Shown piece after piece: positions 7,525 through 13,243 of a DNA stretch of 13,243 nt; position 1 is the stretch's first letter; each line of letters begins with the position of its first letter. The stretch is from an uncultured Pelagibacteraceae bacterium (GTDB taxonomy: Bacteria; Pseudomonadota; Alphaproteobacteria; Pelagibacterales; Pelagibacteraceae): NCBI GenBank assembly GCA_902608305.1, contig CACLNK010000027.1, positions 1 through 13,243 of the forward strand, in the 5' to 3' direction. The notes below the pieces were generated by a model. That model worked only from the letters and a program-made list of their open reading frames with translations. It did not search any database and was not told where the DNA came from. A program made the translations under genes and the position numbers.

Positions 7525-7965
7525 TTAGATCATTTGTAAACCTACCCCAGTTTTTGGATAAGTGTAAAGATTGTAATTCGCCGTTATTTCATCGTCAGCT
7601 TTAATATCTCTAATTGATAGTAAAAACATAAACTTTGCGTCACTTTTTTCTTGTAAGTGATAAAAAGAATTTTCACCTTCTTTTTTTCCATCTTTAATTT
7701 GAGTAGTAGTTTTATTTAGATCTATAGGGTCACCAAATTTCAATTTTGGCAATATATCAGAAACCATTCTCATTACATTTGGTTCATTTGAATGATTATA
7801 AAAACCACCAATTGGTGTTCTTATATATTTGTTTTCAAATTCTTCATCCCTAATATGAGTAATACCAATAAATGTTCCTTTTTTAATATCTTCTTTAGCA
7901 TAAAGTCCTAATCCTTCTATGGGTGAGTTTTTAATTGTTAATTGATTTGGTAAGGGTTTATACAT
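7525..7965 (-). CDS. Small SET-domain protein (putative protein-lysine methyltransferase)
   Basis: The 146-residue protein consists of almost nothing but a SET domain, the fold that moves a methyl group from S-adenosylmethionine to a lysine. The order of motifs is right: KNSPIEGLGLYAKEDIKKGTF (12-32, the entry beta strands with G-L-G-L-Y-A), FYNHSNEPNV (55-64, with the hallmark N-H-S of the AdoMet site), and RDIKADDEITANYN (119-132, with the E-I-T-x-N-Y motif that includes the catalytic-region tyrosine Y131). No pre-SET or cysteine-rich post-SET region is present. It starts at ATG 7965, two bases after alanine dehydrogenase ends, and stops one base before the flavoprotein starts, so it is locked into this operon. 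Its target is unknown. A modified operon enzyme, transporter subunit or ribosomal protein are all possible. Confidence 0.82.
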   Translation of the reverse strand: MYKPLPNQLTIKNSPIEGLGLYAKEDIKKGTFIGITHIRDEEFENKYIRTPIGGFYNHSNEPNVMRMVSDILPKLKFGDPIDLNKTTTQIKDGKKEGENSFYHLQEKSDAKFMFLLSIRDIKADDEITANYNLYTYPKTGVGLQMI

Positions 7966-7967
7966 TT

Positions 7968-9080
7968 TTACAATAATTCATTTGGGGAAATATATTTGTG
8001 ACCTAGCACGTCTGCTACTGCTTTGTAAGTAACGTTGCCTTTACAAATATTTAATCCTGCTAAAAAATTTTTATCTTCTTTCAAAGCTTTTTCATAACCT
8101 TCATCCGCTAATTTACTAAGAAAAGGCAATATAGCTTTGTTTAATGCTAATGTGGAAGTTCTTGGAACTCCTCCAGGCATATTTGCGACACAATAATGAA
8201 CCACATCGTCAACAATATAAGTAGGCTCAGCATGTGTAGTAGGTTTGCTAGTTTCTACACATCCTCCCTGGTCTATTGCAACGTCTACAATAACAGAACC
8301 TCTTTTCATGTTCTTAATCATTTCTTTAGTTACTAGCTTTGGTGCTTCAGCTCCAGGAATTAAAACACCTCCAATTAATAAGTCACACTTAGAAACTAGT
8401 TCATTTAAATTAGTTTTATCACTTGGTCGAGGAATTATTTTATCTCCAAAAATTTTTTTTAGCTCTGTAAGTCTTTTTTCTGACTTGTCTAAAATATGGA
8501 CTTTTGCTTTCATGCCTGTTGCAATTAGAGCTGCATTTTCACCAACAACTCCACCACCGAGTATAACTACATTAGCTGGTTCTACTCCAGGAGCTCCTCC
8601 CAATAATAATCCTCTTCCTTTTTGATTTTTTTCTAGAGAATGTGCTCCAGCCTGGATTGACATTCTTCCCGCTACAGCACTCATTGGAGCTAGTAATGGC
8701 AATCTTCCATTGTCATCTGTTACTGTTTCATAAGCAATACAAACTGATTTTGATTTAATTAATCCTGCTGTTAATTCTTTTGCTGCAGCTAAATGTAAAT
8801 AAGTAAAAACAATTTGATTTTCTCTAATCATTTTCACTTCATTGGATAAAGGTTCTTTTACTTTAACTATTATATCTGCTTCATTAAAAATATCTTCAGC
8901 TTTCTCTATTATTTTAGCGCCAGCTTCTTTATATTGTTCATTATAAAAACCTGCTTCGAAACCACCATTATTCTCAATTAAAACTTGATGTCCATTTGAT
9001 GTTAAAATTTTTGCACTTTCAGGCGTTAATCCAATACGATTTTCTTGTGGTTTAATTTCTTTAGGAACACCTATTTTCAT
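7968..9080 (-). CDS. ald: Alanine dehydrogenase
   Basis: The 370-residue cytoplasmic enzyme interconverts L-alanine and pyruvate plus ammonium with NAD(H). All the residues known to matter in characterised alanine dehydrogenases are present at the same numbers: R15 (ENRIGLTP), K75 (IVKVKEP), H96 (TYLHLA) and D270 (VAIDQGG). The NAD-binding Rossmann motif is LGGGVVGENA (174-183), with D198 ending the second strand. Length is normal for the family. The start ATG 9080-9078 follows the aminotransferase stop by 18 bases, a gap that is nearly all A on the coding strand with no clear Shine-Dalgarno. In this operon the probable direction is alanine deamination, regenerating the pyruvate that the upstream aminotransferase uses as amino acceptor and releasing ammonium for assimilation. 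This Tpa-plus-Ald pairing is known in bacterial taurine degradation. Confidence 0.95.
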   Translation of the reverse strand: MKIGVPKEIKPQENRIGLTPESAKILTSNGHQVLIENNGGFEAGFYNEQYKEAGAKIIEKAEDIFNEADIIVKVKEPLSNEVKMIRENQIVFTYLHLAAAKELTAGLIKSKSVCIAYETVTDDNGRLPLLAPMSAVAGRMSIQAGAHSLEKNQKGRGLLLGGAPGVEPANVVILGGGVVGENAALIATGMKAKVHILDKSEKRLTELKKIFGDKIIPRPSDKTNLNELVSKCDLLIGGVLIPGAEAPKLVTKEMIKNMKRGSVIVDVAIDQGGCVETSKPTTHAEPTYIVDDVVHYCVANMPGGVPRTSTLALNKAILPFLSKLADEGYEKALKEDKNFLAGLNICKGNVTYKAVADVLGHKYISPNELL

Positions 9081-9098
9081 ATTTTTTTTTTACGAAAA

Positions 9099-10445
9099 CT
9101 AGTTCTTTTGATTTTTTTGATAATTAATAATACCGGTTCTCACTTTATCAACAATCTCATCAATATGTTTTTTCTCACATATAAATTGTGGAGCAATAAT
9201 TAGACAATCACCTGTTGCTTTAAAATTAACTCCAGATTCATAACAAGATTTGAAAGTTTCAAAACCAGCTTTTCCAGGCTTAGTGTTTAATTTCATATCT
9301 ATTCCCGCCATCAAACCTTGTCCTCTAATATTAGCCACAGATTCAAGGTCCTTAAGTGAAAATATACTTTTCTGAAAATATGGTACTAATTCTTTAACTC
9401 TATTAAATATATCCTCTTTTTCAAAAATATCTTGTACCGCTAGAGCTGCAGCTACTGAAACTGGAATTCCTGAATAAGTGTAACCATGAAATAATTCAAC
9501 AGCTCCCATTGGTGATGCATCCATAACTGCGTCATACATTTCATCTTTACATGCTACTACACCCATTGGAACAACTCCGTTAGTAGTCGCTTTTGCCATC
9601 GTCATCATATCAGGAACAACAGCAAATTCTTGTGAAGCAAATACTGATCCCATTCGTCCCCAACCAGTTATTACTTCATCAAAAATTAATAATATTCCAT
9701 GTTTGTCACAAATTTCTCTGAGTTTTTCCAAATAACCTTTTGGTGGCACTAAACAACCTGTTGATCCAGCTACGGGTTCAACAATACAAGCTGCAATATT
9801 TTCTCCACCAAAATTTTCACATATTCTTTCTAAATCATTAGCAATTTCAGCTCCTGTTTCTGGTTGACCGCTTACAAATTTATGCTCAGGTAAATGAGTA
9901 TGTCTCATATGAAGAACACCTGGCATTAATACGCTTGCAAATGTTTTTACATTATTAATCATTCCACCAACTGAAGTAGCTCCAATATTCATTCCATGGT
10001 AAGCTCTTTCCCTTCCTACAAATCTAAATCTTTTACTGTCTCCTTTAGCTCTATGATAAGCTATTGCAATTTTAATTGCTGTTTCTACTGCTGTAGATCC
10101 ACAAATTGTGTAAAAAATTTTATTTAAATCACCTGGTGTGTGTTTTGAAATTTTTGTTGCAAGTTCAAATGATCCCCCGAAACCTTGTTGAAATGGTTGC
10201 GCATAATCTAAAGTTTCTAATTGTTTAGTTACCGCTTCAGTAATTTCTCTTCTTCCATGACCTAAGGGATTACAAAATAATCCTGAGCTTCCATCTATTT
10301 GTGTTTTTCCATGGTGGGTTTTTAAATAAACTCCCTTAGCTTCTGTAATTAATCTTGGATTAGCTTTAAAATCCTTATTAGATGTAAATGGCATCCAATG
10401 TTCATTTAAAGAATTTGGTACTGATGTTCTATTTTCTGAGCTCAT
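9099..10445 (-). CDS. tpa: Class III omega-amino acid / taurine-pyruvate aminotransferase
   Basis: The 448-residue PLP enzyme closely resembles beta-alanine (omega-amino acid)-pyruvate aminotransferase, which shares its subgroup with taurine-pyruvate aminotransferase. It would move the amino group of a terminal-amine substrate to pyruvate, giving alanine. Motifs: HWMPFTSNKDFKANPRL (16-32), CGSTAVETAIK (115-125), RAYHGMN (147-153), IVEPVAGSTG (221-230), IFDEVITGWGRMG (254-266, D256 binds the PLP nitrogen), MAKATTNG (283-290, K285 the Schiff-base lysine) and ELFHGYTYSG. I set the start at ATG 10445, which has the Shine-Dalgarno GAGGGAAAT just upstream. The frame also extends four codons to a TTG at 10457. 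First gene of the four-gene operon, divergent from a taurine-type binding protein, which favours taurine. Beta-alanine, GABA and hypotaurine are alternatives. Confidence 0.85.
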   Translation of the reverse strand: MSSENRTSVPNSLNEHWMPFTSNKDFKANPRLITEAKGVYLKTHHGKTQIDGSSGLFCNPLGHGRREITEAVTKQLETLDYAQPFQQGFGGSFELATKISKHTPGDLNKIFYTICGSTAVETAIKIAIAYHRAKGDSKRFRFVGRERAYHGMNIGATSVGGMINNVKTFASVLMPGVLHMRHTHLPEHKFVSGQPETGAEIANDLERICENFGGENIAACIVEPVAGSTGCLVPPKGYLEKLREICDKHGILLIFDEVITGWGRMGSVFASQEFAVVPDMMTMAKATTNGVVPMGVVACKDEMYDAVMDASPMGAVELFHGYTYSGIPVSVAAALAVQDIFEKEDIFNRVKELVPYFQKSIFSLKDLESVANIRGQGLMAGIDMKLNTKPGKAGFETFKSCYESGVNFKATGDCLIIAPQFICEKKHIDEIVDKVRTGIINYQKNQKN

Positions 10446-10459
10446 TATTTCCCTCAAGT
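10446..10459 (-). promoter_or_regulatory. Ribosome binding site deciding the aminotransferase start
   Basis: On the minus strand CTTGAGGGAAATA directly precedes the ATG at 10445-10443. The GAGG core lies about 7 bases before that ATG. It overlaps the in-frame TTG at 10457, which makes the TTG an unlikely start. Confidence 0.6.
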
Positions 10460-10484
10460 TAAAGATTAATTTTTAGACTAAAAA

Positions 10485-10518
10485 ACTATAATAACAAAGT
10501 AATATTTTAACTGTTCAA
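10485..10518 (-). promoter_or_regulatory. Possible promoter of the aminotransferase-ald-SET-flavoprotein operon
   Basis: On the minus strand TTGAAC (10518-10513) could be a -35, and TATTAT (10493-10488) or the adjacent TATAGT (10490-10485) a -10. The spacer of 19 bases to TATTAT is longer than ideal. The gap from 10446 to 10627 must contain the two divergent promoters, but the exact boxes are uncertain. Confidence 0.25.
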
Positions 10519-10564
10519 TTTCAGGTTGTATGTAACTTTATCTCGGTATTTTTAAAATCAGCCG

Positions 10565-10593
10565 TTTACATCCACTTAAAATTAAAATTAAAT
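10565..10593 (+). promoter_or_regulatory. Possible tauA promoter
   Basis: TTTACA (10565-10570, five of six matches to TTGACA) is followed 17 bases later by TTAAAT (10588-10593, four of six matches to TATAAT), about 35 bases before the tauA ATG. Spacing is ideal, but the -10 is weak. This is a prediction by eye in AT-rich DNA. Confidence 0.35.
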
Positions 10594-10595
10594 GT

Positions 10596-10622
10596 CTTTT
10601 TAAATTAATTAATTTAAAGGGG
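10596..10622 (+). promoter_or_regulatory. Palindrome/hairpin overlapping the tauA Shine-Dalgarno
   Basis: A perfect 20-base palindrome (10599-10618) is flanked by bases that extend it in RNA through two G-U pairs and one C-G pair. This gives an 11-bp stem (10596-10606 with 10611-10621) and an AAUU loop. Its right arm contains most of the strong Shine-Dalgarno AAAGGGG (10616-10622), which sits five bases before the ATG at 10628. The stem is mostly A-U, so it would be marginally stable. It could tune tauA translation, or at DNA level be a regulator site. Confidence 0.4.
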
Positions 10623-10627
10623 AATAA

Positions 10628-11605
10628 ATGAAAAAAATAATAAGTTTTATTCTAACAAGTATTGCCGCTCTATACTTAAGTATGTCAGTAGCTTTTTCAG
10701 CTGCTAACGAAGTTAGAGTCGCGTTCTTTTTAGAATGGGCCACTCCAAACCAAGAAGATAAAGTTAAAAAAACTTTTGATAAAGCTTTGGGTGTTCCAGT
10801 AAAATGGACAAACTTTTCAACTGGTGGTGAGATGACAGAAGCTATGTTGTCTGGAGATATTGATATCTCTTACTCACAAGGTTTAACTCCTTTTGTAAAT
10901 GCTGTTAATGCTAAAGCGCCTCTTAAGCTTGTAGATATTGCGGTTATTTATGGAATGGGCGGAACTACATGTGTTGCTGCTAAAGGTATAGATAAAGGAA
11001 ATGCTTCTTCTAAATTAGATGGTCAAAAAGTTGCTGTTCCTTTAGGAACTATGGCTGACTATGTTTTTAAAGAAACAATGAGAGTTGTAGGAGCTGATAT
11101 TTCTAAAATGTCAGTCGTTGATATGAACCCAGAAGACGGATCAGCAGCATTTGTTAACGGTGACGTTGCAATGGCATGTTTATTCGGTGGTAAATCTATT
11201 GCAGCAGCTAAAGAAAAAGGTGCTTCATTACTAACTGTTAAAGAAGCTCAAGATGCTGGTATTGCTGGTATTGATATTACTTCGGTAACCAACAAATTCC
11301 TAAAAGAAAACCCAGGAATGGTTAGAACTTTCGTAGAAGTAACTCACGAAGCAAATGCTAGATACAATGCTGGAAGTTCAGACATGAACATAATTGCAAA
11401 AGATGCAGCTATGGATCTTGCTGGAACTAAAAAGCAAATGGGCGGATTTGAATTCCCTAATGCTGGAACAATGAAGGCCAAGTATCTTAACAAAGGTGGT
11501 ATACTTATGACTTATTTAGAAGTTATGGGTAACATGTTTGCTACATCAGAAAACCCAGCTCTTAAGGATTACGCAGCAGTTGTAGATACTAGTTATCTTC
11601 CGTAA
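10628..11605 (+). CDS. tauA: Taurine-type ABC transporter periplasmic binding protein
   Basis: The 325-residue protein is a periplasmic substrate-binding protein of the NMT1/SsuA/TauA group, the part of an importer that captures taurine, sulfonates or related small molecules. It begins with a clear Sec signal peptide (MKK, hydrophobic core about 4-22, cleavage probable after residue 26, S-A-A). The mature N-terminus VRVAFFLEWATPNQ starts the first lobe. GEMTEAMLSGDIDISYSQGLTPFVNAV (67-93) is the family pattern in which E/A-L-x-x-G-D-I-D precedes the ligand pocket. KVAVPLGTMADYVF is the typical start of the second lobe. A strong Shine-Dalgarno (AAAGGGG) lies five bases before the ATG. Codon use is less AT-biased than in the left-hand genes, fitting high expression. 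A terminator follows directly. Taurine is the best ligand guess given the aminotransferase next door, but is not proven by sequence. Confidence 0.87.
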   Translation: MKKIISFILTSIAALYLSMSVAFSAANEVRVAFFLEWATPNQEDKVKKTFDKALGVPVKWTNFSTGGEMTEAMLSGDIDISYSQGLTPFVNAVNAKAPLKLVDIAVIYGMGGTTCVAAKGIDKGNASSKLDGQKVAVPLGTMADYVFKETMRVVGADISKMSVVDMNPEDGSAAFVNGDVAMACLFGGKSIAAAKEKGASLLTVKEAQDAGIAGIDITSVTNKFLKENPGMVRTFVEVTHEANARYNAGSSDMNIIAKDAAMDLAGTKKQMGGFEFPNAGTMKAKYLNKGGILMTYLEVMGNMFATSENPALKDYAAVVDTSYLP

Positions 11606-11629
11606 TTAAGAGTTAAAAATAGAATATTA

Positions 11630-11669
11630 AATAGGCGCCAATTGAATAAATTGGTGCCTATTTTTTTTT
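11630..11669 (+). terminator. Intrinsic terminator/attenuator between tauA and tauB
   Basis: AATAGGCGCCAATT (11630-11643) pairs with AATTGGTGCCTATT (11649-11662) in a 14-bp stem with one G-U pair and a five-base GAATA loop, followed by a run of nine T (11661-11669). It is the clearest hairpin in the window and lies 24 bases after the tauA stop and 24 bases before the tauB ATG. It probably ends most transcripts after tauA, letting a fraction continue, so that binding protein exceeds transporter. Confidence 0.9.
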
Positions 11670-11693
11670 ATAAAATTCTAATATATTATTTTT

Positions 11694-12491
11694 ATGAGTG
11701 ATCTAGTTTCTCAAGATGTGAATATGATTTTTAAATCTCTCAAAGGAGAAACTGTTCATGCACTTAAAGATATAAGTTTTACGCTAAAAAAAGGTGAATT
11801 ATTAACCGTGCTTGGTCCTTCGGGTTGTGGAAAAACAACTTTATTAAATATTGCAGCTGGTTTTCTTCGTCCAACTTCTGGAACTATTACTTTAGGTGAT
11901 AAAGAAATTAATGGGCCTGGACTTGAAAGAGGAATGGTTTTTCAACAAGGTGCTTTATTTGAATGGTTAACAGTTAATGAAAACGTAAACTTTGGTTTAC
12001 GAATGAAAAAAGAAGATCCAATTAAAACAGCAAAAAAAGTTGAAGAGTGGTTGGATATAGTTGGTTTACAAGGTTTTGGAAATACCCCTACCTATCAATT
12101 ATCCGGTGGTATGCAACAAAGAGTAGCTCTTGCAAGATGTTTAATCAATGATCCTGATCTAATTTTAATGGATGAACCTTTAGGAGCTCTTGATGCTTTA
12201 ACTAGAGAAAAAATGCAGTCTTTAGTTTTGAAACTTTGGAAAGAAACTGGAAAAACAATTATTCTAATTACACACTCAGTTGAAGAAGCTTTATTATTAG
12301 GTGAAAGACTATATGTGATGGCGCCAAGACCGGGACGAATTCATAAAGAATACACTCTTCCTTTTGCAACAATGGGTTTAGATGGAGATCTTAGAGAAAT
12401 AAAAAATGATAAGGAATTTGTAAGTAAAAGAGAAGAAATTCTAACCATGATTTGGAACATGGAAGAAGAAATAATGGGAAAAGAAGTTTAA
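11694..12491 (+). CDS. tauB: Taurine-type ABC transporter ATPase
   Basis: The 265-residue cytoplasmic ATPase belongs to the TauB/SsuB/NrtD branch of ABC importers and would power uptake of the TauA ligand. All ABC motifs are intact: Walker A GPSGCGKTT (41-49), Q-loop VFQQGALFEW (82-91, with the E-W following the Q-loop typical of this branch), signature LSGGMQQR (136-143), Walker B LILMDEP (156-162, D160 and catalytic E161), D-loop GALDALT (164-170) and switch H194. The C-terminal 40 residues (PRPGRIHKEYTLPF and after) are normal for the family. The start ATG 11694 has no clear Shine-Dalgarno. Transcription may come through the terminator at 11630-11669 or from a local promoter in the AT-rich spacer. 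Only one base separates its stop from the next gene. Confidence 0.93.
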   Translation: MSDLVSQDVNMIFKSLKGETVHALKDISFTLKKGELLTVLGPSGCGKTTLLNIAAGFLRPTSGTITLGDKEINGPGLERGMVFQQGALFEWLTVNENVNFGLRMKKEDPIKTAKKVEEWLDIVGLQGFGNTPTYQLSGGMQQRVALARCLINDPDLILMDEPLGALDALTREKMQSLVLKLWKETGKTIILITHSVEEALLLGERLYVMAPRPGRIHKEYTLPFATMGLDGDLREIKNDKEFVSKREEILTMIWNMEEEIMGKEV

Positions 12492-12492
12492 A

Positions 12493-13243
12493 ATGATTAC
12501 AGGAATTATTACATTTTTAATAATTTTTGCTGTGATTGGTTCCATACTTTATGGACAAAGATTAATAAAAACTGAAAAAACTGATGCAGTTTTTGGAAAT
12601 CCTGAAAGAGCAAAAGGAGGAATACATTGGGTTATAGTTGGATCTAGTTTTCTTTTATTTTGTTGGCTTTATTATTCATGGGATATAGCAAAAGCTTTTT
12701 ATCCAAAATCTGCGAATGATCTTTGTCAAGTTGCAAAAGTTAATGAGTCTTTACTATCATTAAAGTATCTTTTTCCAATTGAAGAAAGAAGCCACAAAAG
12801 TACGGCTCTCATTAAGCGAGAAAATATTAACATACAAAAAAAAATAGCTATAATACAGAATTCACCAGGTTTAAAAAATCAAGACAAAGAATTATTTGTA
12901 AAATTACTTAATAAAACTCAGCAAACAATCCCATTATTGACAAATGAAAAAAATATGGAACCTGATGTTAGAAATAAAATTGGAGAGCTGACTAATAGAA
13001 TTGTTTGGTTAACAGAAGATTTTCAAAAAGTCAGTTATCCACCTATTAAAAGTATAGAAGAAGAAAATAAAAGAATTGAAGCTCTGAAAAAACAATTGGG
13101 TTGGGGCGCAACTGGTATGGAGGTACCTCCTCTACCTGAAAGTAAGGTAGGTTTAAAATTTCATACAGCAGCTCAAGAATTAAATGAAATTAGTGATGAA
13201 TTTTTTGCAATGAGAAATCATAATCCAAAATATTTAAAATTAT
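12493..13243 (+). CDS. Probable TauC-type permease with extended periplasmic N-terminus (partial)
   Basis: An open frame starts at ATG 12493, one base after the tauB stop, and runs to the right edge (250 codons, no stop). The visible part is not an ordinary permease. It has two membrane segments (about 3-20 and 45-62), separated by a short charged loop, then about 185 polar residues with long helical, possibly coiled-coil stretches (about 104-150, 155-200 and 222-240) and a Pro-rich turn VPPLP (211-215). Topology suggests this region lies in the periplasm. By position it should encode the membrane subunit of the importer. I infer that the BPD-type permease domain follows beyond 13243, making this an N-terminally extended TauC. 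The alternative is a separate accessory membrane protein inserted before tauC. The real coding status is supported by tight spacing and coherent topology. Confidence 0.6.
   Translation, partial: MITGIITFLIIFAVIGSILYGQRLIKTEKTDAVFGNPERAKGGIHWVIVGSSFLLFCWLYYSWDIAKAFYPKSANDLCQVAKVNESLLSLKYLFPIEERSHKSTALIKRENINIQKKIAIIQNSPGLKNQDKELFVKLLNKTQQTIPLLTNEKNMEPDVRNKIGELTNRIVWLTEDFQKVSYPPIKSIEEENKRIEALKKQLGWGATGMEVPPLPESKVGLKFHTAAQELNEISDEFFAMRNHNPKYLKL

Noticed and set aside
8245..8625. Plus-strand open frame of 126 codons opposite alanine dehydrogenase
   Set aside because: It is antisense to a gene with all catalytic residues intact; its Pro/Ser/Thr-rich product mirrors Gly-rich Rossmann codons.
10446..10457. 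TTG at 10457 as the aminotransferase start
   Set aside because: The ATG at 10445 has a good Shine-Dalgarno that overlaps the TTG, and the four extra residues add nothing to the family N-terminus.
10446..10627. Riboswitch or TauR-type direct repeats in the divergent spacer
   Set aside because: I looked for paired helices of known riboswitch type and for repeated G/C-containing operator motifs and saw only AT-rich palindromes.
1..13243. CRISPR arrays, insertion sequences, tRNA or rRNA genes, prophage or toxin-antitoxin modules
   Set aside because: No regularly spaced repeats, transposase motifs, cloverleaf-like segments or phage genes were seen in the spacers or reading frames.

Overview
The window is very AT-rich, densely packed, has gaps of at most about 180 bases between genes and no mobile element, tRNA or rRNA. 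Protein sequences and gene set fit a streamlined marine alphaproteobacterium, most likely the SAR11 / Pelagibacter group (inference from base composition, compactness and gene content; no marker gene is present to prove it).

Left part (1-4162) is a surface-glycan or cell-envelope block. On the minus strand are a polytopic membrane protein resembling GT-C glycosyltransferases (cut by the left edge), a coupled 146-residue membrane-anchored protein of unknown function, a secreted pentapeptide-repeat protein and a WbbL-like family 2 glycosyltransferase. On the plus strand is a DegT/DnrJ/EryC1/StrS aminotransferase of the type that makes amino sugars. This block looks richer in A+T than the right part, as expected for a variable polysaccharide region. 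A short middle part (4190-4933) holds a MOSC-domain protein and a 69-residue tail-anchored protein, both minus strand.

Right part (5082 to the end) is a divergent catabolic and uptake locus. The minus-strand operon runs, in order of transcription, omega-amino-acid/taurine-pyruvate aminotransferase (tpa-like), alanine dehydrogenase (ald), a small SET-domain protein and a dimethylglycine/sarcosine-dehydrogenase-like flavoprotein with a folate-binding GcvT half. The gaps are 18, 2 and 1 bases. Divergently, the plus strand carries a taurine-type ABC importer: tauA-like periplasmic binding protein, a strong intrinsic terminator, tauB-like ATPase, and one base later a membrane protein cut by the right edge that is probably the permease with an unusual periplasmic N-terminal extension.

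A likely joint role: TauABC imports taurine or a related omega-amino sulfonate or acid. The aminotransferase moves its amino group to pyruvate, and alanine dehydrogenase deaminates the alanine to regenerate pyruvate and release ammonium. The flavoprotein would strip N-methyl groups from a methylated amine and pass the carbon to tetrahydrofolate. The SET protein has no obvious role in this scheme and is the oddest member. No sulfoacetaldehyde acetyltransferase (Xsc) or taurine regulator is seen in the window.
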